Source: Oscillospiraceae bacterium (lineage in GTDB: Bacteria > Bacillota > Clostridia > Oscillospirales > Ruminococcaceae). Taken from it: a DNA stretch of 64,000 nt. The stretch's first letter is position 1. The number at the start of each line of letters is the position of its first letter. This document shows positions 23,808 through 32,607 of this stretch, piece after piece. The position numbers and the translations under genes were made by a program. The stretch lies in contig JAGOPP010000006.1 in assembly GCA_017991935.1 (NCBI GenBank), forward strand, positions 1 through 64,000, given 5' to 3'. A model generated the notes under the pieces. That model made no database searches. It saw only the letters and a program-made list of their open reading frames with translations, and was not told the DNA's origin.

Positions 23808-24578
23808 TTAGAGCTGCTTTTTGATTTTATCGAGGGCGCCTTTTTCGAGCCGGGAGACCTGCGCCTGACTGATGTGGATTTCGGAGGCGACCTCCATCTG
23901 CGTTTTCCCGGAGAAAAACCGCAGCGCGAGGATCTTTTTTTCGCGCGGCGTCAGGTTGCTCATGGCCTCCTTGAGCGCGATCTCCTCGAGCCACCCGGTC
24001 TCGCAGTCCTTGTCGCCGATCTGGTCGAGCATGTAGATCGTGTCGCCGCTGTCGGAGTAGACCGGCTCGTAGAGCGAAACCGGCTCCACGATGGATTCGA
24101 GCGCGATGACCACCTGATCCCGCGGCATGCCGAGCTCCTTTGCGATCTCGTCCATGGTGGGCTCCCGGCTCTTTTTGGTCAGATAATCCTCCTTGACCTG
24201 CATCGCGCGGTAGGCCGTGTCGCGCATGGAGCGGCTGACGCGCACCGCGTTGTTGTCGCGTAAAAACCGGCGGATCTCGCCCACGATCATCGGCACGCCA
24301 TAGGTGCTGAAGCGCACGTCGAGCGACGGGTCGAAGTGGTCGATCGCCTTAATGAGCCCGATGCAGCCCACCTGAAACAGGTCGTCGGGATTTTCCCCGC
24401 GCCCCGTAAACTTCTGCACGACGCTGAGCACGAGGCGAAGGTTTCCGCTGATCATCTGCTCGCGGGCGTCGGCGTCGCCCTCCTTGATTTTCTTTAAAAG
24501 CTCAATTTTTTCCGATTCTTTGAGCACGGGAAGCCGGGAAGTATTGATGCCGCAGATTTCCACTTTTCCGTAATACAT
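23808..24578 (-). CDS. sigG: RNA polymerase sporulation sigma factor SigG
   Basis: Start ATG 24578 gives 256 residues, the normal SigG length. The N-terminal KVEICGINTSRLPVL is the SigG signature (anti-sigma contact region). Region 2 has NLRLVLSVVQKFTGRGENPDDLFQVGCIGLIKAIDHFD and FSTYGVPMIVGEIRR. Region 3 and region 4 (LTPREKKILALRFFSGKTQMEVASEIHISQAQVSRLE) follow. It directs late forespore transcription. Unlike in many Clostridia, spoIIGA and sigE are not beside it; a YlmC-like gene is divergent upstream. Confidence 0.95.
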   Translation of the reverse strand: MYYGKVEICGINTSRLPVLKESEKIELLKKIKEGDADAREQMISGNLRLVLSVVQKFTGRGENPDDLFQVGCIGLIKAIDHFDPSLDVRFSTYGVPMIVGEIRRFLRDNNAVRVSRSMRDTAYRAMQVKEDYLTKKSREPTMDEIAKELGMPRDQVVIALESIVEPVSLYEPVYSDSGDTIYMLDQIGDKDCETGWLEEIALKEAMSNLTPREKKILALRFFSGKTQMEVASEIHISQAQVSRLEKGALDKIKKQL

Positions 24579-24859
24579 TTCCGCACCACCCGCAAAAAAG
24601 ATTCCTGCGAAAGGAGCATGTCCGAAAGTGGAAACCGCTATGCACTTTTGAGCAAGTGAAATTTTGTCAATCCGGGGCATAAAACTATTTTTGCCGGAAA
24701 CGCTCTTCCGGATGCCGAAAACGGCGGCGGAGAAAACGGCCGGGGGCGCAAAACTGCAAAGATGGAAACGAGGCAAAGCGCGTTTGGCCGCGGCCGTCGG
24801 GCCGATGTTTTCGGCTTTTCGCGGGGCGGCGGAGCCTCTTCGGCCGCCGCGCCCGTCTT

Positions 24860-24888
24860 GCGGGGCGGGGCGCCCCGCGGCGTTTTTT
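24860..24888 (+). terminator. GC hairpin with T run in the sigG-ylmC gap
   Basis: GCGGGGC pairs with GCCCCGC, followed by GGCG and six T. It lies in the otherwise gene-free 24579-25016 and would shield the downstream gene from read-through. Confidence 0.5.
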
Positions 24889-25016
24889 CCCTAAAGAGCA
24901 CGCGGGCATAGCCGGGCGCTTTTTTTGAGCACGAAGAAAAAATGGCTTGAGCATGAGGGGGACAGACAGATTTCTCCTCCGGCCGGAATAGAGTTGCATA
25001 AAAGGGGGGAATGCGT

Positions 25017-25307
25017 GTGAGAATCCGCATGGGAGAACTGCGCATGAAGGAAGTCATCAACCTCAACGACGGCGCGAGCCTCGGCTACATCGAAGACATG
25101 CTGATCGACACGGAGAGCGAGAAGGTGATGGCTTTGATCATCGGGGGACGGCTCCGGCTGTTCGGGCTGCTGGGCAGGGAGGAGGAGATCCTGATCGGCT
25201 GGGAAAAGGTGGAGTCCATCGGGCAGGACACTATCCTGATCCGCTCGGACGTGATCCGGGAGCAGAAGAGGAGGGGCTTTTTTGCGAGTTTTTTCAAGTC
25301 GCCTTAA
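25017..25307 (+). CDS. YlmC/YmxH-family sporulation protein
   Basis: A GTG at 25017, about seven bases after a G-rich ribosome site, gives 96 residues; the ATG at 25011 is too close to it. The protein is a single PRC-barrel: MRMKEVINLNDGASLGYIEDM, LIDTESEKVMALIIGG, and IGWEKVESIGQDTILIR. It carries the YlmC/YmxH pattern. Members are small, widely conserved in spore formers and of uncertain role. It is divergent from sigG, in keeping with a sporulation context. Confidence 0.88.
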   Translation: MRIRMGELRMKEVINLNDGASLGYIEDMLIDTESEKVMALIIGGRLRLFGLLGREEEILIGWEKVESIGQDTILIRSDVIREQKRRGFFASFFKSP

Positions 25308-25333
25308 TATTTCAGAAAAATAATAGAAAAATA

Positions 25334-25362
25334 TTGCAATGAGAGATTCTCCATGATATAAT
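25334..25362 (+). promoter_or_regulatory. Promoter of rpsB-tsf
   Basis: TTGCAA (25334-25339), a 17-base spacer and TATAAT (25357-25362). Confidence 0.85.
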
Positions 25363-25368
25363 CAAAAA

Positions 25369-25497
25369 GCTTTGGAATCGCGAACCGCGCTCCATAAAGC
25401 AAATCCACACATCCCACAATCGTTCCGGCGATGTGCCAGAGATGGCCGCTCTTTCGAAATGCGTGGGGTGGAGGAACAACAAAAGGAGGAAAAAATC
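25369..25497 (+). promoter_or_regulatory. Leader of rpsB, possible S2 autoregulatory element
   Basis: About 130 nt lie between the predicted start of transcription and rpsB. The stem CACATC (25408-25413) with GATGTG (25430-25435) is visible, followed by an unpaired purine-rich ribosome site. S2 represses its own operon through the leader in several bacteria. I cannot confirm a match to a known leader class by eye. Confidence 0.35.
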
Positions 25498-26250
25498 ATG
25501 TCTGTTGTATCCATGAAACAGCTGCTCGAGGCCGGCGTCCATTTCGGACACCAGACCCGCCGCTGGAACCCGAAAATGGCGCCCTATATTTTTACCGAGC
25601 GCAACGGCATCTACATCATCGACCTGCAAAAGACCGTGAAGAAGATCGAGGAGGCCTACATGTTCGTCCGCGATCTCTCTTTGGCGGGCAGACCCGTCCT
25701 CTTCGTCGGCACCAAAAAGCAGGCCGCGGATTCCATCCGTGAAGAGGCCGAAAGAGCCGGCGCCTACTATGTCAACGCCCGCTGGCTCGGCGGCATGCTC
25801 ACCAACTTCAAAACCATCCGCAGCAGGATCGCCCGCCTCACCCAGCTCCGCAAGATGGAGGAGGACGGCACGTTCGACCGTTTGACCAAAAAAGAGGCCA
25901 GCAAACTGGCCCTTGAAATCGAGAAGCTCGAGAAATACCTCGGCGGCATCGAGGATATGGACCGGCTCCCCGGCGCGCTCTTCATCGTCGACTCCAGAAA
26001 AGAGAAGATCGCCGTCTCCGAAGCCCGCAAGCTCGGCATCCCGATCGTCGCGATCGTCGATACGAACTGCGATCCGGATGAGATCGACTACCTGATCCCG
26101 GGCAACGACGACGCCATCCGCGCCGTCAAGCTGATCGCCGGCACCATCGCCGACGCGATCATCGAGGGCCGTCAGGGCGAGCAGTTCAGTCCGGCGGCGC
26201 AGGAAAAAGAAAACGAAACCGACGACGAAACGGAACAGGAGGAAAAATAA
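25498..26250 (+). CDS. rpsB: 30S ribosomal protein S2
   Basis: The ATG at 25498 follows AAAAGGAGGAAAAA. At 250 residues it is of usual length. Motifs include [52 protein letters not shown] and [20 protein letters not shown]. An acidic tail ([15 protein letters not shown]) is typical of the Clostridia form. It is followed directly by tsf, the conserved pair. Confidence 0.98.
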   Translation: MSVVSMKQLLEAGVHFGHQTRRWNPKMAPYIFTERNGIYIIDLQKTVKKIEEAYMFVRDLSLAGRPVLFVGTKKQAADSIREEAERAGAYYVNARWLGGMLTNFKTIRSRIARLTQLRKMEEDGTFDRLTKKEASKLALEIEKLEKYLGGIEDMDRLPGALFIVDSRKEKIAVSEARKLGIPIVAIVDTNCDPDEIDYLIPGNDDAIRAVKLIAGTIADAIIEGRQGEQFSPAAQEKENETDDETEQEEK

Positions 26251-27186
26251 ATGGCGTTTACCGCTCTTGATGTAAAAGCCCTCCGGGAAACCACCGGCTG
26301 CGGCATGCTCGACTGCAAAAAAGCGCTGACGGAGACCGACGGCGATATGGAGAAGGCGATCGACTTTCTTCGTGAAAAAGGCCTTGCCGCCGCCGCCAAA
26401 AAGTCCGCCCGCGTCGCCGCGGAGGGCGCCGTCTTAGCCGATTACTGCCACGAATGCAAGGTCGGCGCGGCCGTCGAGGTCAACTCCGAGACCGACTTCG
26501 CCGCGAAGAGCGAAAAGTTCCTCGCGTTCATCAAGCTCTGCCTCAAGACCGTGATGGAACAGAACCCGGCCGACGTGGACGCGCTGCTCGCCTGCGAGGT
26601 CGAGGGCCGCACCCTGCAGGACATCCTTCAGGATAAGGTGCTCGTCATCGGAGAGAACCTGAAGATCCGCCGCTTCACCCGCTACGAGGGCGACTGCGCC
26701 TCCTACGTCCACATGGGCGGAAAGATCGGCGTGCTGGTCCGCTTCGACACCGACGTGGCCGACAAAGAGGGCTTCGCCGAATACGGCAAAGACGTCGCGA
26801 TGCAGATCGCCGCTTCCCAGCCGCTGTATATCTGCCCGAAATCCGTTCCGGAATCCGTCCTCGATCATGAGAAAGAGGTCTTCCTCGCCCAGATCGACGA
26901 GGATCCCAAGATGGCCGGCAAGCCGGACGCCGTCAAAGAGAAGATGATCGAGGGCAAAGTCGGCAAATATTATAAAGAGAACTGCCTGATCAGTCAGGCG
27001 TTCATCAAGGACCCGGATATCGACGTCGAGGCCTACACGGAAAAGGTCGCCAAGGAGCTTGGCGGCAGCATCCGGATCGCCGAGTTCGTCCGCTTTGAAA
27101 AGGGCGAGGGCCTTGAGAAAAAAGCCGAGGAGAACCTTGCCGACGAGGTCGCGAAACAGATCGCGCAGGCGCAGAAAAAGGACTGA
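26251..27186 (+). CDS. tsf: Elongation factor Ts
   Basis: The 311-residue protein recharges EF-Tu with GTP. The N-terminal UBA-like part is MAFTALDVKALRETTGCGMLDCKKAL, then EVNSETDFAAKSEKF (the EF-Tu contact TDFV-type motif) and the two core domains. The long form, near 300 residues, is normal for Clostridia. It starts on the base after the rpsB stop codon and ends before a strong terminator. Confidence 0.98.
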   Translation: MAFTALDVKALRETTGCGMLDCKKALTETDGDMEKAIDFLREKGLAAAAKKSARVAAEGAVLADYCHECKVGAAVEVNSETDFAAKSEKFLAFIKLCLKTVMEQNPADVDALLACEVEGRTLQDILQDKVLVIGENLKIRRFTRYEGDCASYVHMGGKIGVLVRFDTDVADKEGFAEYGKDVAMQIAASQPLYICPKSVPESVLDHEKEVFLAQIDEDPKMAGKPDAVKEKMIEGKVGKYYKENCLISQAFIKDPDIDVEAYTEKVAKELGGSIRIAEFVRFEKGEGLEKKAEENLADEVAKQIAQAQKKD

Positions 27187-27213
27187 TTCGGGAGAAAACC
27201 GAAGAGAAAAAAG

Positions 27214-27241
27214 GCCGCGGGAGTCATCCCGCGGCTTTTTT
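27214..27241 (+). terminator. Terminator of rpsB-tsf
   Basis: GCCGCGGGA (27214-27222) pairs with TCCCGCGGC (27227-27235), followed by six T. Confidence 0.92.
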
Positions 27242-27272
27242 GACGTGCGCGCGTTTTCGCCTTTTTCTCCAC

Positions 27273-27300
27273 TTGACAAAGCCTGAAAAGATGATATAGT
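27273..27300 (+). promoter_or_regulatory. Promoter of a small secreted-protein gene
   Basis: TTGACA (27273-27278), a 16-base spacer and TATAGT (27295-27300). Confidence 0.72.
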
Positions 27301-27378
27301 AATCCCTAATGTGAAAAAGGATGTCTCGCGGGCTTCGGCGCGGAGGGCCTTTTTTTCGCTTTGGAAAAGGGATTGACG

Positions 27379-27687
27379 ATGAGAAATAGATTCTGGGGCG
27401 GCCGCTTGGGCGCGCTCTTTCTTGTGATATTGACGCTGGCCGTGTTTCTGCAGGGCCGGCCGGTCTGCGGCGCGCCGGCCGTCGCCGCAGACGACGGCGG
27501 CGACGGCCCGGTTGCCGGCGACCTTGCCGCCGCGCGGGAAGACCCGGAGGCGAGCCGGAGGGAGCGGCGGGAATCTCCCGGCCGCGGGAGGCGGCTCTTT
27601 CGCCTTCCGGCGGCGGGGACGGGCCGAAAGCCCGCCGGGGAGTCCGCCGGGAAACGGTATCCCCCCGCCTGCGTGCTGCGGTGTTGA
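27379..27687 (+). CDS. Putative small secreted protein, low complexity
   Basis: The ATG at 27379 follows GGAAAAGGGA and a good promoter, giving 102 residues. Residues 1-37 look like a signal peptide (basic start, hydrophobic core, GAPAVAA). The rest is Arg/Gly/Pro/Ala-rich without recognisable domain. An overlapping frame (27512-27715) is also open and Pro/Gly-rich, so a frameshift within a repetitive secreted protein cannot be excluded. I support the start and signal peptide, less so the C-terminus. Confidence 0.45.
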   Translation: MRNRFWGGRLGALFLVILTLAVFLQGRPVCGAPAVAADDGGDGPVAGDLAAAREDPEASRRERRESPGRGRRLFRLPAAGTGRKPAGESAGKRYPPACVLRC

Positions 27688-27749
27688 CGGGTTCCCTTTC
27701 TTCCGCAAATATTAAGAAAGGGTCAGCGCACTGACGGTGGATCGAAACC

Positions 27750-28256
27750 ATGGAGAATACAGAGGATTCGGAAGAACTTTCTATGCGCTTTCGCGCGGAC
27801 GGATGCCGCATCGCGGACAGGGACGGAAAGCTGCTGCTTGAGGCGAAGCTTTCCGGCGGCTTCTTAAAAAAGAGGCTGGATTTTTACGACGCGGACGGGA
27901 ACCTCGCTGCGAAAGCGATACAGACCGGCTTGGGCAGATACCGCCTCGATTTCGGCGGGCAGACGATGGAGCTTCGCAAACGGTTTTCCCTGACGGGAGC
28001 CGAGTATGTGACCACCGGCATGCCGTGGGTCCTGCGCCGCAGCCTTTTAAAACATGTCTATCGGATCCGGAAAAACGGGGCAGAGATCTCCGTTGTCCGG
28101 AAAAAATGGAACCCGTGGGAGGACGATTACGTCGTCCGGCTGCGGGACTCCGCCGACCGGCTTCAGGCCTTGGCGCTGGCGGTCCTGCTGGACTGCGGGG
28201 ACGACTGTTTTTCCCGCAGGGCCGGGCAAGAGGAGCCCGAAAAACTGGAATGCTGA
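27750..28256 (+). CDS. Hypothetical protein, possible LURP-one/Tubby-like fold
   Basis: The 168-residue soluble protein shows alternating short strands with D-x-x-G turns: ADRDGKLLLEAKL, DFYDADGNLAAKA, YRLDFGGQTMEL, YRIRKNGAEISVVRKKW, DYVVRLRDSADRLQALALAVLLD. This pattern, with the final helix, is like LURP-one-related/YxjI proteins. The resemblance is by eye only. A strong terminator follows. No partner gene suggests a role. Confidence 0.65.
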   Translation: MENTEDSEELSMRFRADGCRIADRDGKLLLEAKLSGGFLKKRLDFYDADGNLAAKAIQTGLGRYRLDFGGQTMELRKRFSLTGAEYVTTGMPWVLRRSLLKHVYRIRKNGAEISVVRKKWNPWEDDYVVRLRDSADRLQALALAVLLDCGDDCFSRRAGQEEPEKLEC

Positions 28257-28258
28257 CA

Positions 28259-28290
28259 AGAGCGCGCCCGGAAGGGCGCGCTCTTTTTTT
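28259..28290 (+). terminator. Terminator
   Basis: AGAGCGCGCCC (28259-28269) pairs with GGGCGCGCTCT (28274-28284) around GGAA, a tetraloop, followed by T residues. Confidence 0.92.
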
Positions 28291-28345
28291 GTTTTTGATT
28301 AAAAGCGGCGAATCGGGAATATCCTTTCTTTTAGAAAAAATAACC

Positions 28346-28374
28346 TTTACTTATCCCTGCCGATCATGTAAAAT
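28346..28374 (+). promoter_or_regulatory. Promoter of the pyrH-to-polC operon
   Basis: TTTACT (28346-28351), a 17-base spacer and TAAAAT (28369-28374). No other promoter or terminator is obvious until after 40023. Confidence 0.6.
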
Positions 28375-28409
28375 AAATTTAAAATGGGGAAAAGGGGAGT
28401 TGTGCACCA

Positions 28410-29117
28410 ATGGAATTAAAATACAAGCGCGTGCTTCTGAAGCTCAGCGGCGAAGCCCTTGCCGGCGGCCAAAAAACCGGGATCGACTTCGGCACCATAC
28501 AGACCATCTGTAAAAGCATCAAGGAATGCTCGGATCTGGGCGCGGAGATCGCGATTGTCGTAGGCGGGGGCAACTTCTGGCGCGGCCGCTCCAGCGGCGG
28601 CATGGACCGCACCACCGCGGACCATATGGGGATGCTCGCCACCGTCATCAACGCGCTTGCGCTCTATGACACGCTCAACCAGATGGGCTCCCCGGTCCGG
28701 GTCATGACCGCGATCTCCATGCCGGAAATCGCGGAGCCGTTTATCCGCAACAGGGCCATCCGCCATCTCGAAAAGGGCAGGATCGTGATCTTCGGGTGCG
28801 GCACCGGCAACCCCTATTTCTCCACCGACAGCGCGAGCTCCCTGCGCGCGGCGGAGATCAACGCCGATGTGATCTTCAAGGCGACGCTGGTCGACGGCGT
28901 CTACGACAAGGACCCCAACCAGTACGGCGACGCGGTGAAATACGACAGCCTCACCTTTGGCGAGGTGCTGGAAAAGGACCTCAAGGTCCTCGATTCCACC
29001 TCCGCCGCCATGTGCCGGGACAACCATGTCCCGATCCTCGTCTTCAGCCTCAGCGATCCCGACAACATCCGCCGGGCCATCGAGGGGGAGAAGATCGGCA
29101 CCTTGGTAAAGGACTGA
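28410..29117 (+). CDS. pyrH: Uridylate kinase (UMP kinase)
   Basis: The 235-residue hexameric amino-acid-kinase-fold enzyme makes UDP from UMP. Motifs are [64 protein letters not shown] and [12 protein letters not shown]. It opens the pyrH-frr-uppS-cdsA-dxr-rseP-ispG-polC gene order conserved in Firmicutes. Confidence 0.98.
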   Translation: MELKYKRVLLKLSGEALAGGQKTGIDFGTIQTICKSIKECSDLGAEIAIVVGGGNFWRGRSSGGMDRTTADHMGMLATVINALALYDTLNQMGSPVRVMTAISMPEIAEPFIRNRAIRHLEKGRIVIFGCGTGNPYFSTDSASSLRAAEINADVIFKATLVDGVYDKDPNQYGDAVKYDSLTFGEVLEKDLKVLDSTSAAMCRDNHVPILVFSLSDPDNIRRAIEGEKIGTLVKD

Positions 29118-29215
29118 CCCCCAAAATTTCCAACGCTTTCAAGGATGCGGCGCCCCCCGGCGCGCGCCCGCGTCGTTTAAAAAAATCTTTTCAGCCGGAG
29201 AAACGGAGGAAAACT

Positions 29216-29770
29216 ATGAGAGAACAGCTCATCTCTTTTAACGAGAAAATGGAGGGCATCATCGCGGAGCTCGAGGAGGATTTCGGCTCCATCCGCGCCG
29301 GGCGCGCCAACCCCGGCATCTTGGAACGCCTTGTCATCGACTATTACGGCACCCCGACCAAGGTCAACCAGATGGCCGCGGTTTCCGTTTCGGAGGCCCG
29401 CATCCTTGTCATCCAGCCGTGGGACCGCTCCGCGCTCAAGCTGATCGAAAAAGCGCTCAACCTCTCCGACATCGGCATCCCGCCGCAAAACGACGGCACC
29501 TGCATCCGGCTCGTTTTCCCCCCGCTGACCGAAGAGCGGCGCAAGGAGCTTTCCAAGGAAGTGCGCAAGCACGCGGAGGAGGCTAAGATCGCCGTGCGCA
29601 ACGTCCGCCGCGACGCCAACGAGCTGATTAAAAAACAGGAAAAAGATAAAACGATCTCCGAGGACGACCGCAAGGACATCGAAAAGGACTGCCAGAAGCT
29701 GACCGACGATTTCATCAAAAAGGTAGACGACATGGCCGACGGCAAATCCGCGGAGATCATGGAGCTTTGA
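29216..29770 (+). CDS. frr: Ribosome recycling factor
   Basis: Start ATG 29216 behind GGAGGAAA gives 184 residues, the normal size. The protein shows the RRF three-helix bundle and motifs IRAGRANPGILERLVIDYYGTPT, AARI-like EARILVIQPWD, NDGTCIRLVFPPLTEERRKEL. It separates ribosomal subunits after termination with EF-G. It lies second in the conserved operon; a gap of about 100 bases from pyrH shows no terminator. Confidence 0.98.
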   Translation: MREQLISFNEKMEGIIAELEEDFGSIRAGRANPGILERLVIDYYGTPTKVNQMAAVSVSEARILVIQPWDRSALKLIEKALNLSDIGIPPQNDGTCIRLVFPPLTEERRKELSKEVRKHAEEAKIAVRNVRRDANELIKKQEKDKTISEDDRKDIEKDCQKLTDDFIKKVDDMADGKSAEIMEL

Positions 29771-29801
29771 TTTCCCGGGAAATTTTATCGAAAGGCGGAA
29801 C

Positions 29802-30512
29802 GTGGTCTTGAAAAACGAGCGGATCCTGCCCGCCCATATCGGCATCATCATGGACGGCAATGGTCGCTGGGCGAAAAAAAGAGGGCTTCCGCGCGGCGCC
29901 GGGCATAAAAAGGGCGCGGAGGTCTTTGAGACGATCGCGCGGTATTGCCGGGATCTCGGCGTCCGGTATCTGACCGTCTATGCCTTTTCCACGGAGAACT
30001 GGCGCCGCCCGAAGGCCGAAGTCGAGAACGTCATGGACCTGATGCGCGACTATCTGAAGCGGATGGACGGCATGGCCGGCGAGCATATCACGGTCCGCTT
30101 CATCGGCGACCGCGCGCCGCTCGCCGACGATCTGCGCGCGCTGATGGAGAAGGCGGAGAAGGCCAAGGTGGCCGATGTGAAGCTGACCGTCCAGATCGCG
30201 CTCAATTACGGCGGCCGGGCGGAGATCGTCCGCGCGGTGCGGCATATCGCCGAAAAGGTCAAATCCGGCAAGATCGGGCCCGGGGACATCACGGAGGACC
30301 TGATCTCCGCGAACCTTGACTCCGCGGTGCCGGACGCCGACCTGATCCTCCGGCCCAGCGGGGAGGAGCGCCTCTCCAATTTTCTGCTCTGGGAGAGCGC
30401 CTATGCGGAGCTCGTTTTTATGGATGTGCTCTGGCCGGATTTTACGCCCGCGCATCTGGACAAAGCCCTCGCCGAGTACGCGGGGCGGGACCGGCGCTTC
30501 GGCGGCGTATAA
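29802..30512 (+). CDS. uppS: Undecaprenyl diphosphate synthase (isoprenyl transferase)
   Basis: The 236-residue cis-prenyltransferase builds the C55 lipid carrier of wall synthesis. Motifs are HIGIIMDGNGRWAKKRGLPRGAGH with the catalytic Asp, YLTVYAFSTENWRRP, and the C-terminal LILRPSGEERLSNFLLWESAYAELVF. Start GTG 29802 (or TTG 29808) after AAGGCGG. It is the product-supplying neighbour of cdsA and dxr in the same operon. Confidence 0.97.
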   Translation: MVLKNERILPAHIGIIMDGNGRWAKKRGLPRGAGHKKGAEVFETIARYCRDLGVRYLTVYAFSTENWRRPKAEVENVMDLMRDYLKRMDGMAGEHITVRFIGDRAPLADDLRALMEKAEKAKVADVKLTVQIALNYGGRAEIVRAVRHIAEKVKSGKIGPGDITEDLISANLDSAVPDADLILRPSGEERLSNFLLWESAYAELVFMDVLWPDFTPAHLDKALAEYAGRDRRFGGV

Positions 30513-30543
30513 ATTTGCAGAGACGGAAGGTACGGACGGGATC

Positions 30544-31374
30544 ATGAAACAGCGCCTGATTACTTCGCTCGTCGGGCTCGCGCTGCTCGGCGTTGTACTT
30601 TACTTTTATAATACCGTATTGCTCGATATTGCGGTGACGCTCGTCTCCGTGATAGCGGTGTGGGAGCTGCTCCACGCCGGGCGGCTTGGGGACCATATCG
30701 CCTTGGTTTCGGTCTGCCTCGCGGCGGCGGCCGTCGTCTCCTCGCGGATTTTCGCGGAGGCCGCCGGCCTGCGCGAGATCTGCCTCTTTTTTGGCGGGAT
30801 GCTGATGCTCGCCGTCCTTTTCGACCGGAAAAAGCTCGAGGCGACGGCGGCGGGCTACGCATTTTTTGTCTCAATCACGGTGCCGCTGGGGTTTTCCACG
30901 GCGCTTTTGTACCGGGAGGGAGCGGGCCCCGCGGGGGGCCTCTATATCACGCTATTGAGCTTCGCGGTCGCGTGGCTCAACGACACCTTCGCCTTCTTCA
31001 GCGGCTCCCTGTTCGGCAGGCATAAGCTCTACCCGGAAATCAGCCCGAAAAAAACGGTGGAGGGCGCGGTCGGCGGGGTGATCGGCTCGGTCGCCTTTTG
31101 TCTCCTGCTGAGCTGGGCGTACGCGGCGTACGCCGCGCCGGCGCTGGGCGAGCCGCTCATGCTACGCTGGCCGTCCCTGTGCCTCTTCCTACCGGTCGGG
31201 GCGGGGGCGGGGATCCTTGGGGATCTCTCCGCCTCGGCCATCAAGCGGCAGTTCGGGGTCAAGGACTACGGCAACATCATGCCGGGGCACGGCGGGGTCA
31301 TGGACCGCTTCGACAGCTGGCTCTTCGTCGCGCCGCTGCTCTACCTGTGGGATCTCTATTTTCCCATCTTCTGA
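30544..31374 (+). CDS. cdsA: Phosphatidate cytidylyltransferase
   Basis: From ATG 30544 this gives 276 residues with seven to eight transmembrane helices. The C-terminal signature KDYGNIMPGHGGVMDRFDS with the catalytic Asp and SPKKTVEGAVGG identify CdsA, which makes CDP-diacylglycerol from CTP and phosphatidate. It lies between uppS and dxr, the standard order. Confidence 0.96.
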   Translation: MKQRLITSLVGLALLGVVLYFYNTVLLDIAVTLVSVIAVWELLHAGRLGDHIALVSVCLAAAAVVSSRIFAEAAGLREICLFFGGMLMLAVLFDRKKLEATAAGYAFFVSITVPLGFSTALLYREGAGPAGGLYITLLSFAVAWLNDTFAFFSGSLFGRHKLYPEISPKKTVEGAVGGVIGSVAFCLLLSWAYAAYAAPALGEPLMLRWPSLCLFLPVGAGAGILGDLSASAIKRQFGVKDYGNIMPGHGGVMDRFDSWLFVAPLLYLWDLYFPIF

Positions 31375-31451
31375 AACGGCATTCGCCAAAACGACATCCG
31401 CATCGAATCTGTGCCGCGCGTAAGGGCGGCATATTTGTTAGAGGGCATCCT

Positions 31452-32603
31452 ATGAAACGAATTTCCATCCTCGGCTCCACCGGCTCCATTGGCACCCAGA
31501 CGCTGGATGTCTGCCGCCGCATGGGGTTTTCGGTCGCCGCCCTCGCCGCCGGAAACAACGCCGCGCTCTTGGAGGAGCAGGCGCGGGAATTTCACCCCGG
31601 GCTGGTCGCGCTCTTTGACGAGGCGGCCGCCGCGGATCTTCGGATTTCGCTCGCGGACACGGATATCCGGGTTCTCTCGGGCGCGGAGGGCGTCAAAGAG
31701 GCGGCGGCCTGTCCCTGCGACATCGTGCTCAACGCCGTCACCGGGATCGCCGGCCTCGCGCCCTCGATCGCCGCGATCGAGGCGGGCAACACGCTCGCGC
31801 TCGCCAACAAGGAGACGCTGGTCGCCGGCGGGAAGCGCGTGATGGAGCTCGCGGCGGCGCGCGGCGTCCGGATTTTGCCGGTCGACAGCGAGCACTCGGC
31901 CATCTTCCAGTGCCTTCAGGCGAAGGGCGATTCCGCCCGGATCGAGAAGCTGATCCTGACGGCGTCCGGCGGCCCGTTCTTCGGCAGGAGCCGGGAGGAG
32001 CTCGCTTGCGTCCGTCCCGAGGACGCACTGCGGCATCCGACTTGGGCGATGGGCCGCAAAGTGACGGTCGATTCCGCCACCATGGCAAATAAAGGGCTCG
32101 AAATTATCGAAGCCGCGCATCTTTTCGGTATCCCGCAGGATAAAATAGAGGTAATCGTCCATCGGGAGAGCGTCGTGCACTCCATGGTGGAATTTATAGA
32201 TCATTCGGTGCTCGCCGAGCTCGGCGTCCCGGATATGCGCGCGCCGATCCAGTACGCGCTGACGTGGCCCGAGCGCCTGCCGGGAGCTGTAAAGCACCTC
32301 AGCTTAACAGAGATCGGCGCGCTGACGTTCTTTCCGCCGGATGATTTGGCTTTCCCGTCCGTCCGCATCGCGAGGCGGGCGCTCTCCCTCGGGTGCACGG
32401 CGACCGCCGCTTTCAACGCGGCGGACGAGGTCGCCGTGGCCACTTTTTTGGAGGGAACCATCGGCTTCAACGAGATTCCGGCCGTGCTCGAGGAGACGGT
32501 CGAGATGCCGCTTCCGGCCGGGGATTCCTTTGAGGCGGTCTTCGCGGCCGACCGGGAGGCGCGCGCGTTCGCGGCATCCATGATTTTACGTTATAGGAGA
32601 TAA
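31452..32603 (+). CDS. dxr: 1-deoxy-D-xylulose 5-phosphate reductoisomerase
   Basis: ATG 31452 gives 383 residues. NADPH binding is seen in ISILGSTGSIGTQTLDV, metal/substrate binding in LPVDSEHSAIFQCLQ and LTASGGPFFGRS, and MANKGLEIIEA, HRESVVHSMVEFID are present. This is step two of the MEP isoprenoid pathway. With ispG in the same operon it shows that this organism makes isoprenoids by the MEP route. Confidence 0.98.
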   Translation: MKRISILGSTGSIGTQTLDVCRRMGFSVAALAAGNNAALLEEQAREFHPGLVALFDEAAAADLRISLADTDIRVLSGAEGVKEAAACPCDIVLNAVTGIAGLAPSIAAIEAGNTLALANKETLVAGGKRVMELAAARGVRILPVDSEHSAIFQCLQAKGDSARIEKLILTASGGPFFGRSREELACVRPEDALRHPTWAMGRKVTVDSATMANKGLEIIEAAHLFGIPQDKIEVIVHRESVVHSMVEFIDHSVLAELGVPDMRAPIQYALTWPERLPGAVKHLSLTEIGALTFFPPDDLAFPSVRIARRALSLGCTATAAFNAADEVAVATFLEGTIGFNEIPAVLEETVEMPLPAGDSFEAVFAADREARAFAASMILRYRR

Positions 32604-32607
32604 TCGC

